Shown in pieces: positions 44,198 to 51,909 of a stretch of DNA of 64,000 nucleotides. The number at the start of each line of letters is the position of its first letter. Positions within the stretch are counted from its first letter, which is position 1. A program made the translations under genes and the position numbers. The notes below the pieces were generated by a model. That model saw nothing but the letters and a program-made list of their open reading frames with translations. It did not search any database and had not been told where the DNA came from. The stretch comes from DASTFY01 sp963829955 (GTDB taxonomy: Bacteria; Actinomycetota; Acidimicrobiia; Acidimicrobiales; Ilumatobacteraceae): contig CAWHKS010000002.1 of NCBI GenBank assembly GCA_963829955.1, positions 124,001 through 188,000 of the forward strand. Reading direction: 5' to 3'.

Positions 44198-44848
44198 ATG
44201 AGGTTCGCCTGGCCTGCTGCGGTCTTGGGCCTCGCAGCCGGCGCCATCGTTCTGGTCCGCGACGGATCGTCGCCGCCAGAAGTTGTTGCCGGGGCCACGT
44301 CAATGAGGACTGGGCCAGGTGACGCATCTCCCGACTCGGCTCCCACCACCGCGGAACCAGAGCCCGATCCCCTCGGTTCAGGACTGTCGATCCGCAAGAT
44401 CGAAACCCACTCCCGTGTCGAGGGGGGCCAGGACTTCGTGATCGTCTTCGATGGCCCGGTGCCCGACGATCGAATCACCTACGTCCGAAACGTCGAGCAC
44501 GTCGATGCCCCTGCGATCGCGTACAGAACACAGGAGTGGACGCCTGAGAAGCCCACGCCGCTCCGGACTTGCGAAGACACGCACTTCGGGTTCGATCCCC
44601 CTGTCGTCGTCGGACAGGTAGACGTGCTCATCCCTGCCGATTGGTTCAGCGCTCCGCCCGTGACCGACAAGATCGTCTGGGAGCGACACCCCGAGCGGTA
44701 TCAGCTCAAGACTCCGCTCTGTGGACCACACGAGGGCTACGTCCAGTTCGCGATCTGGTCGCCCGCGTCACACGATCCCGATCACATCCAGGTGTACTTC
44801 GACGGCATGACTCGGCTGATCGTCGAGATCGGCGCCGGCAACGGTTGA
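44198..44848 (+). CDS. Membrane-anchored or secreted AMIN-like domain protein
   Basis: The 216-residue protein starts with a hydrophobic segment (WPAAVLGLAAGAIVLV), then a Ser/Thr/Pro/Glu-rich linker. A domain at about 65-215 follows with RVEGGQDFVIVFDGPVPDDR, EDTHFGFDPP, HEGYVQFAIWSP and HDPDHIQVYFDGMTRLIVEI. The FVIVFDGPVP pattern resembles AMIN-like domains of extracytoplasmic actinobacterial proteins, a tentative match. Its base composition looks less GC-rich than the SDR genes before it. The function is unknown. Confidence 0.65.
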   Translation: MRFAWPAAVLGLAAGAIVLVRDGSSPPEVVAGATSMRTGPGDASPDSAPTTAEPEPDPLGSGLSIRKIETHSRVEGGQDFVIVFDGPVPDDRITYVRNVEHVDAPAIAYRTQEWTPEKPTPLRTCEDTHFGFDPPVVVGQVDVLIPADWFSAPPVTDKIVWERHPERYQLKTPLCGPHEGYVQFAIWSPASHDPDHIQVYFDGMTRLIVEIGAGNG

Positions 44849-44849
44849 G

Positions 44850-45225
44850 CCGCGGGGGGCCATGGCCACGCGGAGGCGCTCGTCGGGGCTGATGAGGTGG
44901 TCGTCCTTGCCGACGTCGAGCTGGACCCAGTGGAGCTTGTCGGAGAATCGGCTGCTGTGCGCGTCGTAGTCGGGGGCGACGGTGGTGCCGGACTCGTACC
45001 CGATGTCGGTCGTCTCGTCGGCGGGGAACACCATCGGCTGGGTGTGTTCGACGCGGCCTCGGCCGACCGCGCTGCCGTCGTAGTACAGCGTCGCGTCACC
45101 ACCCTTGCCCAGCCCGCCGCCGTCGTAGGCGAACCTCCACGCGGACCTGATCTGATCCGGCCGGCATCGGCGCGTCGGCCACTGTCACGTCGTACCCGTT
45201 CAACTTGAGGGTTATCGCCAGCGGC
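44850..45225 (-). pseudogene. Remnant of an arylsulfatase C-terminal domain
   Basis: On the minus strand about 110 codons spell a familiar sulfatase tail: DVTVADAPMPAGSD, FAYDGGGLGKGGDATLYYDG, VGRGRVEHTQPMVFPADETT, LHWVQLDVGKDDHLISPDER and LRVAMA. A TAG lies just upstream near 45230, and one extra base near 45134 breaks the frame between VRVE and FAYDGGG. The N-terminal catalytic domain with its formylglycine site is absent. The 3' end runs into the AMIN-like gene, so both ends are truncated. This is gene debris. Confidence 0.7.
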
Positions 45226-45231
45226 GCCTAG

Positions 45232-45340
45232 GTGTTCGCACTCGACGTCGCGGTCGCCGAACGGGCGGAGCTAGAAGCAGCGCTGGCGGCGGCGGGACGG
45301 GTGCAGGGTTGGCTCGACGCCTTCGCTCCCAGTGGTCAGC
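45232..45340 (+). pseudogene. Possible fragment of a DUF222 / HNH-endonuclease N-terminus
   Basis: A short forward frame from GTG 45232 reads FALDVAVAERAELEAALAAA and GRVQGWLDAF before losing resemblance. This resembles the start of 13E12/DUF222 HNH-endonuclease proteins of actinobacteria, where a helix pairs with xVQxWLDxx. It is too short to be a gene. Its position against the sulfatase remnant supports a rearranged patch. From 45341 to 45371 I see nothing. Confidence 0.35.
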
Positions 45341-45371
45341 CAGGCAAAGGCGCGCCCCTCCCGAGTTCGGA

Positions 45372-46202
45372 TCAGGCGACCAGGGTCCAGTCGCCGCAGC
45401 CTCGACTGCCAAATCCCGTATCGGTACCTGCAATATCAACGATCGCCTGACCGGAAACGTTGTCATTGGCGATGATCTGATCCAACGTCCCTCCGAAGCC
45501 GCTTGTGCGTTGCCAGTAGCACGCGTCAGCTCCAGCGGACTGGTACCGCCCAGGAACGATCTGCTGGTTCACGGCGAACGAGCCTTCACCGAATGAGCTG
45601 AGAGGTGACGCGGGCGGCAAATACGCGGACCACCGCCCACAGCCGCTGGACTCGAACAGTGCGTCAGTTGGGGCGATGTCGACAATCGCCTGACCTGTTG
45701 CATTGTCGTTGGCGATGATCGCATCCAGGCTGCCCGAGGCATCCTTCAGTCGCGCCCAGTAGCAGGATTCGAGCTGTGTCGCGATGTAGCGGCCGGGTTG
45801 GACATCGCTCCCAATCAGAAATGTCCCGTCGTCGAAGCCCGGAATAGTCGGAGGGGGAGTGGTGGGCGGTGTCGGCGGTACCGTGGTTGTCGCCAGCACC
45901 GTCGTCGACGTCTCTGGTGACGACGCCGTTGAATCGGTGTTAGCGGCCGTCGTATCGACCGCCGAACTCGTGGACTCCAGCAGGGTGGTGGGAACGTCTT
46001 CGTCTTCGGTGGAGACGTTCTCGCTGTCATCGCCACCACCGCCTGCGGCAGCCGCAATGAGAAGCACTACTAGCCCGATTCCGATCCAGCCCCACACTGG
46101 GACTCGAAGCCATCGACGCTTCCACCATGGAATGCTCTTGTTCGGCTCGGTCGTCGGAGATAATGACCCCGGCGTCGGAGGCGGAGACTCAGAGTCCGAC
46201 AT
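45372..46202 (-). CDS. Membrane-anchored protein with two tandem CYW/GCG repeats
   Basis: The 276-residue protein has a short acidic N-terminus, a basic KRRWLRVPVW followed by one membrane helix (GWIGIGLVVLLIAAAA), a Thr/Ser/Pro linker of about 70 residues, and two repeats of about 70 residues. Each repeat runs GxFxxxxxxxPGRY, CYWxR, G-S/T-LDxIIANDN, GQAIVDIAxTD and a closing GCGxW. The paired cysteines probably form a disulfide in each repeat. It is an exported surface protein of unknown function. ATG 46202 is preferred because GGAGGG lies about seven bases upstream; ATG 46217 is in frame. Confidence 0.78.
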   Translation of the reverse strand: MSDSESPPPTPGSLSPTTEPNKSIPWWKRRWLRVPVWGWIGIGLVVLLIAAAAGGGGDDSENVSTEDEDVPTTLLESTSSAVDTTAANTDSTASSPETSTTVLATTTVPPTPPTTPPPTIPGFDDGTFLIGSDVQPGRYIATQLESCYWARLKDASGSLDAIIANDNATGQAIVDIAPTDALFESSGCGRWSAYLPPASPLSSFGEGSFAVNQQIVPGRYQSAGADACYWQRTSGFGGTLDQIIANDNVSGQAIVDIAGTDTGFGSRGCGDWTLVA

Positions 46203-46525
46203 ATGAACACCCTCCATGTCGTCTGAGAGAACTGCATTCTTGCTGATGAAGGAGGGCTTGCGCTACGGACCTACTGAACCTGGGCCGATGACGTGCTCTC
46301 CATAACAACCGGGCTACAAACCTGGCCTGCGACCGGGTTCTCGGCTGCTTTCTGACTCACCGAGATGTGTGCAGCAGATCGGCGGATGTTTCCGATGACC
46401 GAAGCTGGAGCTGGCGCCGGGCTGCCTGACGACCTCGAGTGCCAGGCCGTCGCCGAGGGTGGTTAGGTCGTCCGTGAGATCGGCCGGTACGGAGTCGGAC
46501 CCGATTGATGCGGCGGAGTAACGAT
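46203..46525. other. Intergenic stretch without a recognisable gene
   Basis: This 323-base gap lies between the repeat protein and the HAD gene. It holds the promoter region and GGAGGG site of the repeat protein near 46205-46300. A reverse frame that merely extends the out-of-frame reading of the HAD gene crosses 46314-46525. I see no hairpin, RNA gene or supported coding sequence. Confidence 0.5.
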
Positions 46526-47195
46526 TCAGCGGGCGAGGAGCTCGTCGAGGTCGGCGAGCGCCTGCTCGGCGCTGGTGACGTGGATGGCGGTCCAGCCGGC
46601 GGCGCGGGCGCCCTCGACGTTCGGGCCGAAGTCGTCGAGGAAGACGATCCGTTCCGGGGCCACACCGCAGGCGCTCGGTGGTCCGCTCGTAGATGGCGGG
46701 CTCAGGCTTGCGGCAGCCCTCGAACGACGAGTCGACGACGGCATCGAACAGGTTCATGTCGACCTGGTGCTCGAGAGTCGGCCGGAACTCCTGCACGCTG
46801 TTGGTCAGCAGCGCGGTCCGGTAGCCCTCCGCGCGCAAGGAGGCCACGCGGTCGAGGACCGCCTGGTTGAACGTGTACTCGAGGTTGAACAGGTACTCCA
46901 TCTCGTCGCCGTGGAGCTCGAGGCCGTGCTCCTCGGCGTAGGGAGCGACGCTCTCCTGGAGGTCGGCCACAGCCAGCTCGCCCCGCTCGGCCTGGTGCCA
47001 GGGGTGATCGCGCGTCGAGACGTCCATGGGGCCGAGCAACACGTGTAGCAGCTTGCTGAGCTCCATGTCGCGGCTGCTGGCCAGGGCCTCCACCTTGCCC
47101 GTGATGGGGGAGATGATCACCCCGCCGAAGTCGAAGACGACGGCGTCGAAGGCGCGGCCAGCCCCGTCGCCGACCCGATCGCTGGTCCGGACCAC
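46526..47195 (-). CDS. HAD-superfamily hydrolase (haloacid-dehalogenase / epoxide-hydrolase-N type), frameshifted
   Basis: The first three quarters read VVFDFGGVIISP (motif I), RTALLTNSVQEF (motif II) and CRKPEPAIYERTTERL (motif III lysine) in one frame. The remainder GVAPERIVFLDDFGPNVEGA and VTSAEQALADLDELLAR (motif IV, DD) is in the next frame to TGA 46526. One extra base at 46666-46670 explains the break, and joined it gives a normal protein of about 222 residues. GTG 47195 lies 3 bases after the monooxygenase gene. By family it dephosphorylates small metabolites. Confidence 0.78.
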
Positions 47196-47198
47196 CCG

Positions 47199-47546
47199 TC
47201 AGGCCGTGAAGAAGTCGGGCCGGTAGCGGCCGTCGGCATCCTTGACGGGCTCGCTGAGGTCGGAGCGGTACTTCGCCACCGAGCCGCCGACGCGGCCGGT
47301 GCTGCGCAGCACCTCTCCCATGGCGAGGAAGTTGGGATGCTCGAAGTGGGCGGCCAGCGTGGCTTCGTCCTCCCACAGCTCGAACACCTGCACCGTGGTG
47401 GGTGACCCCGAGTCCGGCGCGAAGGAGTAGGCGACGCACCCGGCCTCGTCCGCTCGGGTCGCCTCCTGGTACGGGATGGCCTTGGCGACAGCACCGTCCC
47501 TTGCCTCCTGCGAGGCGAACTCGATGGTCCCGGCGATGATGATCAT
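47199..47546 (-). CDS. Antibiotic-biosynthesis-monooxygenase (ABM/YgiN-like) protein
   Basis: The 115-residue protein has the compact ferredoxin-like ABM plan: MIIIAGTIEFASQE, GCVAYSFAPDSGSPTTVQVF, ELWEDEATLAAHFEHPNF. Members oxidise quinols or degrade heme-like rings without a cofactor, or simply dimerise. GGAGGGAAG upstream supports ATG 47546, which overlaps the preceding SDR stop (ATGA). Likely co-transcribed with the SDR and HAD genes. Confidence 0.85.
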   Translation of the reverse strand: MIIIAGTIEFASQEARDGAVAKAIPYQEATRADEAGCVAYSFAPDSGSPTTVQVFELWEDEATLAAHFEHPNFLAMGEVLRSTGRVGGSVAKYRSDLSEPVKDADGRYRPDFFTA

Positions 47547-48373
47547 GAACTTCCCTCCTCCTTCACTTCGACCATTCCCGCCGACTTCTTGGCGAAGCGA
47601 GCCGAACCGCCGTCGACGCTCCGGCCGGCGTCCACGACCAGGGTGTGGCCGGTGACCATCCGAGCCTCGTCGCTGGCCAGGTACAGCGCGGCATTGGCGA
47701 TGTCGACCGGATCCGCGGCCACGCCGAGCGCGTTGGTCGTGCGGGCGTGCTCGGCGGCGACGTCGACCCGGGTGTGGTCGCCGGTGATGGCGGCGGCCGT
47801 CATGGCGCTCGGGATGGTGCCGGGAGCGATGGCGTTGACCCGGATGCCGTACGGCGCCAGCTCGCCGGCCGCCGAGCGGGTCAATGCGAGGATGCCCGTC
47901 TTCGCAACCGTGTAGGCGTGTGGGCCCAGGCCGGCGACCAGGCCGGCCACGCTGGACGTCGAGAGGATGACGCCACGGCGGGCCGGGATCATCACCCTGC
48001 CCGCGTGCTTGATCCCGTAGAAGGCGGACGTGAGCAGCACCGCCAGCGTGCGGTCCCAGTCGTCCGCCATCGTCTCGGTGATCGGGCCAACTGCTCCGAT
48101 GATGCCGGCGTTGTTGAACATGCAATCGAGGCGACCCCACTTCTCGACCGCGAGGTCGACGGCCGCCGCCACCTGCTCCTCGTCGGTGACATCGGTGGCG
48201 ATGGCCGTGGCCGCGTCACCGAGCTCGGCGGCAGTGCTCTCGGCCGCGTCGGCCTGGATGTCCGCGATGACGACGCGCGCTCCCTCTTCGACGAAGCGGT
48301 GGGCGGTCGACCTGCCGATGCCGCTGGCCGCCCCCGTGATCACCGCCACCTGGCCCTCGAGTCGACCTGGCAT
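47543..48373 (-). CDS. Short-chain dehydrogenase/reductase (SDR)
   Basis: The 276-residue SDR has TGAASGIGRSTAHRF, an acidic IADIQADA (NAD-type), NNAGI, and catalytic STSSVAG ... YTVAKTG. After the usual VDAGRSVDGG ending it has an added basic/acidic tail (ARFAKKSAGMVEVKEEGSS) that may be a neutral extension. It heads a three-gene unit with the ABM and HAD proteins and is divergent from the Rieske gene, 120 bases away. Confidence 0.9.
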   Translation of the reverse strand: MPGRLEGQVAVITGAASGIGRSTAHRFVEEGARVVIADIQADAAESTAAELGDAATAIATDVTDEEQVAAAVDLAVEKWGRLDCMFNNAGIIGAVGPITETMADDWDRTLAVLLTSAFYGIKHAGRVMIPARRGVILSTSSVAGLVAGLGPHAYTVAKTGILALTRSAAGELAPYGIRVNAIAPGTIPSAMTAAAITGDHTRVDVAAEHARTTNALGVAADPVDIANAALYLASDEARMVTGHTLVVDAGRSVDGGSARFAKKSAGMVEVKEEGSS

Positions 48374-48442
48374 GGCTCGTGCGCTCCCTTCATCTCGCGC
48401 GTCGTCTCGCTGGACGATCTCGCGCACGTCGCAGACAGTTAC

Positions 48443-48470
48443 TTGACACAGTCTATACCCGCGATACCCT
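48443..48470 (+). promoter_or_regulatory. Promoter of the second Rieske module
   Basis: TTGACA (48443-48448), a 16-base spacer and TACCCT (48465-48470) lie ahead of AGGAGG (48477-48482) and ATG 48494. The spacing to the ribosome site is short, so the transcript would have a leader of about 15-20 bases. The best promoter-like match I found in the window. Confidence 0.55.
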
Positions 48471-48493
48471 TCCGCCAGGAGGTGGTCGTGGTC

Positions 48494-49888
48494 ATGACTA
48501 CTGCGCAGGAACCCGGTCTTGCCCGCTCTCCTGGCCTCAGCTACCAGGAGCTGCTGGACGCCGACACCCACGAGGTGCCGAAGGTGCTGCGGGAGCAGTC
48601 CCCGCGATTCCTCGGCGACGAGGACGTCTCCATCGACCACTACATCTCCCGCGAGTGGTTCGAGCGGGAGAAGGAGCGTCTGTGGGCGCGGGTGTGGCAG
48701 ATGGCCTGCCGGGAAGAGCACATCCCGAGGCCGGGCGACTACACGCTCTATGAGATCGTCGGGAAGTCGTTTCTCATCGTGCGGGTCGACGAGAGCACCA
48801 TCAAGGCCTACCCCAACGCCTGTCTCCACCGGGGCCGCCAACTGAAGCAGTACGACGGCTGGTGCGAGGAGATCCGCTGCCCGTTCCACGGCTTCGCCTG
48901 GAACCCGGACGGCAGCCTGAAAGACGTGCCCGCGGCCTGGGATCTCCCCCATGTCACGCCCGAGAACTTCGCGTTGCCCGAGGTGAAGGTGGGGACGTGG
49001 GGCGGCTTCGTGTTCATCAACCCCGATCCGGACGCCGGTCCCCTCGAGGACTTCATCGGTGGGCTCGCTGATCACTTCGAGCGGTGGAACCTGACGGATC
49101 GTTACGTGCAGGCCCACGTGGCCAAGGAGATCAGGGCCAACTGGAAGATCGCCCAGGAGGCGTTCTGCGAGGCGTTCCACGTGAACGCCACTCATCCTCA
49201 GATCCTCCCGTACATCGGTGACACCAATAGCCAGGTGGACGTCTGGGACACGTTCAGCCGGGTCATCACGCCCGCGGCCACGCCGAGCCCGCTGCTCGGC
49301 TGGACGCCCGACGAGGAGACCATCCTCCGCTACGCACTCGACGTACGGGTCGACGAGGAGTTGTTCATCACCATCAAAGAGGGACAGACGGCACGGGCGG
49401 CCATGGCCGACGCCACTCGCGACCGCTGGCGGCCGGTTGTCGGCACGATGATCGACGAGTGGTCCGACGCCGAGATGGTCGACAACCTCGACTACACGCT
49501 GTTCCCCAACTTCCACCCGTGGGGTGCGTTCAACCGGATCGTCTACCGGTTCCGCCCCAATGGGGACGACCATCGCACGGCCATCATGGAGGTCTTCTTC
49601 CTGGCGCCCTTCAAGGGTGAGCGACCGCCGCCGGCGCCCATCCACCGCCTCGGCGTCGACGAGCCGTGGACGGAAGCGCCTGAGCTCGGGGTGCTGGCCA
49701 AGGTGTTCGAGCAGGACACGTTCAACATGGCCCGCGTCCAGCTCGGGCTGGAGAGCACCCGCAAGCCCGGGATCACGCTGGCCAACTACCAGGAGAGCAA
49801 GGTCCGCTGGTCCCATCAGCTCCTCGAGGAGTGGATGAGCGACGAGCCGGGCAAGGACGAGGCCGGCAAGCCCGGTCAGGGTGGGTGA
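48494..49888 (+). CDS. Rieske [2Fe-2S] ring-hydroxylating oxygenase, alpha subunit
   Basis: The 464-residue protein has Rieske ligands C110-H112 (NACLHRG) and C129-H132 (CPFHGF) and the iron site in NWKIAQEAFCEAFHVNATHPQ. It is a close paralogue of the 2403-3788 protein over its whole length, including WARVWQMACREEHIP and PPPAP near the end. ATG 48494 is used; GTG 48488 is also in frame and nearer the AGGAGG site. A homologue of the small partner follows 4 bases later, as in the first module. Confidence 0.92.
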   Translation: MTTAQEPGLARSPGLSYQELLDADTHEVPKVLREQSPRFLGDEDVSIDHYISREWFEREKERLWARVWQMACREEHIPRPGDYTLYEIVGKSFLIVRVDESTIKAYPNACLHRGRQLKQYDGWCEEIRCPFHGFAWNPDGSLKDVPAAWDLPHVTPENFALPEVKVGTWGGFVFINPDPDAGPLEDFIGGLADHFERWNLTDRYVQAHVAKEIRANWKIAQEAFCEAFHVNATHPQILPYIGDTNSQVDVWDTFSRVITPAATPSPLLGWTPDEETILRYALDVRVDEELFITIKEGQTARAAMADATRDRWRPVVGTMIDEWSDAEMVDNLDYTLFPNFHPWGAFNRIVYRFRPNGDDHRTAIMEVFFLAPFKGERPPPAPIHRLGVDEPWTEAPELGVLAKVFEQDTFNMARVQLGLESTRKPGITLANYQESKVRWSHQLLEEWMSDEPGKDEAGKPGQGG

Positions 49889-49892
49889 TCGC

Positions 49893-50108
49893 ATGAACGG
49901 CGTCATCCATCCCTTCAGCCAGGCCCTCTACGAGCAGGACGGCGAGGGCAACGTGCTCGTGACGACCAAGGACGGCCGCGTCGGCCGGTACCGGCGGGAC
50001 GGCTCGTGGCTCGACGGTGCACTCTTCGATGTCGATCCGCAGCTGTGCGGTTGGGTCGGCGGCCCCAAGGCCCAGCACCGACTGCAGAGCGAACCCAAGG
50101 TCAGCTAG
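49893..50108 (+). CDS. Small Rieske-oxygenase partner protein (71 aa), unknown function
   Basis: From ATG 49893 the 71-residue product reads MNGVIHPFSQALYEQDGEGN, VLVTTKDGRVGRYRRDGSWL and DVDPQLCGWVGG. It aligns end to end with the 77-residue partner at 2173-2406. It starts 4 bases after the Rieske stop. That two independent Rieske genes keep the same small neighbour argues for a functional link. The following LLM gene starts 36 bases later. Confidence 0.82.
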   Translation: MNGVIHPFSQALYEQDGEGNVLVTTKDGRVGRYRRDGSWLDGALFDVDPQLCGWVGGPKAQHRLQSEPKVS

Positions 50109-50144
50109 CCCCGAGCTAGGTCAGTTCCAAGGCAAGGGAGAACC

Positions 50145-51074
50145 ATGACAGCGCGACCGTTCCGGTTCGGGGCGAAGTCGGTGAAGGCGACCTCGGCCAA
50201 GGAGTGGACCGATCTGGTCCGCCAGGCCGAGGACCTCGGCTACGCCAGCTTCTCGATGGACGACCACTTCGGGAACCAGCTGGCTCCGGTGCCGGCGCTG
50301 ATGGCGGCGGCCGACGCCACGTCGCGGATCCTGGTCGGCACCCATGTGGCCGGCGTCGACTTTCGGAACCCGGTGCTCTTCGCCAAGGAGTGCGCCACGA
50401 TCGACCTGCTGAGCGAGGGCCGCTTCACGTTGGGCATCGGCGCCGGATGGTCGGCCAAGGACTACGCCGCGGCCGGCATCACGCAGGATGATGCCGGCAC
50501 CCGCATCGAGCGGCTGGGCGAGGCCGTGACGATCATGAAGGGCCTCTGGGGCGACGGCCCGTTCTCGTTCGAGGGCCGCCATTATCGGGTGGCCGAGAAC
50601 GAGGGTGTCCCCAAGCCGGTGTCACCCATCCCGGTGATGATCGGTGGGGGCGGGCCGAAGATCCTGAGCCTCGCCGCGCAGCAGGCAGACATCGTGGGCA
50701 TCAACCCGAAGATCGTCGGCCGCGCCATCAACCCCCGCTCGATGGCCACCACCGCCGCCGACACGATGGACGAGAAGGTGGCCTGGGTGCGAGAAGCAGC
50801 GGGGGACCGGGCCGACGACCTCGAACTGCAGCTCCAGGTCTTCGTGACCGCGGTGACCGACGATCCGCAGAGCGTGGCCGAGAAGCTCGGGCCGGCCTTC
50901 GGGCTCGACCCGGAGGTGATCCTCGCCGCGCCCTTCTACCAGGTGGGCTCGGTGGAGCAGATCACCGAGAACATCCAGGCCATCCGGGAGCGCTGGGGCA
51001 TCAGCTACATCCTGTTCCAGGCCGACGGCACGGTCCCGATGGGACCTGTCGTCGCCAAGCTCTCCGGGACCTGA
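50145..51074 (+). CDS. LLM-class flavin (F420-type) oxidoreductase
   Basis: The 309-residue protein has RFGAKSVKATSAKEWTDLVR, SMDDHFGNQLAP, VGTHVAGVDFRNPVLFAKE, the signature LLSEGRFTLGIGAGW and PVMIGGGGPKILSLAAQQAD. It shares the TIDxLxEGR core with the other LLM proteins here, most closely the 54311-55285 protein. AAGGGAG upstream supports ATG 50145. It follows the Rieske/partner pair on the same strand and may reduce or oxygenate a product of that oxygenase. Confidence 0.9.
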   Translation: MTARPFRFGAKSVKATSAKEWTDLVRQAEDLGYASFSMDDHFGNQLAPVPALMAAADATSRILVGTHVAGVDFRNPVLFAKECATIDLLSEGRFTLGIGAGWSAKDYAAAGITQDDAGTRIERLGEAVTIMKGLWGDGPFSFEGRHYRVAENEGVPKPVSPIPVMIGGGGPKILSLAAQQADIVGINPKIVGRAINPRSMATTAADTMDEKVAWVREAAGDRADDLELQLQVFVTAVTDDPQSVAEKLGPAFGLDPEVILAAPFYQVGSVEQITENIQAIRERWGISYILFQADGTVPMGPVVAKLSGT

Positions 51075-51101
51075 CTCCGGAACCTGACCTCCGGAATCTG
51101 A
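51062..51101 (+). repeat. Three tandem copies of a 13-base unit at the LLM stop codon
   Basis: CTCCGGGACCTGA (51062-51074, containing the LLM stop) is followed by CTCCGGAACCTGA (51075-51087) and CTCCGGAATCTGA (51089-51101). The gene's last codons thus appear duplicated twice in the intergenic DNA. Slippage-type expansion is likely; it adds in-frame or near-frame back-up stops. Confidence 0.55.
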
Positions 51102-51110
51102 TCGGTCAGC

Positions 51111-51902
51111 TCAGCCCTCGAGCACGCGTTGCGTCGCCGCGAGCACGGCGCGGGCGCGGTCGGCCGGATCGGGGAAGGCCTGCATCAGCGCCTGCGACCG
51201 CAGCTCGACCGAGACCGGTACGTCCGGGACCCTGACGAGCGTCTCGCCGAGCGGGAGCTCCCCCTGCCCGGGGAGGAGTCGCCCGTACAGGGCCTCGTCG
51301 CGCAGGCGGGCCGGGGTCGGGTCGTCGAGCCGGTTCGCGGCGTCGGCGAGCTGCAGGTAGGGGAGCAGCTCGCGCGGCACGTCGACCAGGTCGGCCGGAC
51401 CACCGCCGGAGCGGGCAAGGTGGAGCGTGTCGACGAGAACGCCGGCACTTGGTGAGTCGACCTCGTGCACCACGCCGAGGGCGTCGGCCAGGGTGGCGAT
51501 GGTGAAGATGGGGAGGAACTCGAGCACGATCCGGACACCGGCCGGCTCCGCCCGTCGGCAGAGGTCGCCGTAGCGGTCCACCACGGCGGCCCGCGAGGCC
51601 GGACCGCTGGCCACGAGCACGTGTTGCACGCCGAGCTCGGCCGCGGTGTCAACCAGCGCGTCGCCCGGATCGGTGCTCCGGCCGAGGATCACGGGCTCGA
51701 TGTCGAGCGGGATCAGGCCCGTGGCGTCCAGGCGGGCGGCCACCTCCCGAGTGGTGGCGTCGGTCCAGGTGTCAGGATCGAACCAGAGGCCCACAGCCCC
51801 GTACCCGCTGGCCGCGGCGACGTCGACGGTCTCGGCAGGCCCGATGTCGAGAACCGTGCCCGCGGCCAGCGACACCAGTCGATCGGCGGCCATGTCCCCC
51901 AC
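51111..51902 (-). CDS. Sugar-phosphate isomerase/epimerase-like TIM barrel
   Basis: The 263-residue protein has VDVAAASGYGAVGLWFDPD, PLDIEPVILG, VQHVLVASGP, IVLEFLPIFTI and VLVDTLHLARSG, with acidic and His positions typical of the AP-endonuclease-2/xylose-isomerase fold. It is related to, but clearly different from, the 17195-18052 protein. GTG 51902 is used, and ATG 51893 is in frame. It starts 7 bases after the acyl-CoA ligase stop, so ligase and isomerase form one operon with the lipoyl protein. Confidence 0.85.
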   Translation of the reverse strand: MGDMAADRLVSLAAGTVLDIGPAETVDVAAASGYGAVGLWFDPDTWTDATTREVAARLDATGLIPLDIEPVILGRSTDPGDALVDTAAELGVQHVLVASGPASRAAVVDRYGDLCRRAEPAGVRIVLEFLPIFTIATLADALGVVHEVDSPSAGVLVDTLHLARSGGGPADLVDVPRELLPYLQLADAANRLDDPTPARLRDEALYGRLLPGQGELPLGETLVRVPDVPVSVELRSQALMQAFPDPADRARAVLAATQRVLEG

Positions 51903-51909
51903 GGAGAAC

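Noticed and set aside
46314..46525. Minus-strand tail extending the HAD frame to 46314
   Set aside because: It lies beyond the frameshift in a frame that no longer encodes HAD motifs; the true C-terminus ends at 46526.
47645..48493. Upstream extension of the second Rieske gene
   Set aside because: Runs antisense to the SDR gene; promoter, AGGAGG and homology all place the start at 48494 or 48488.
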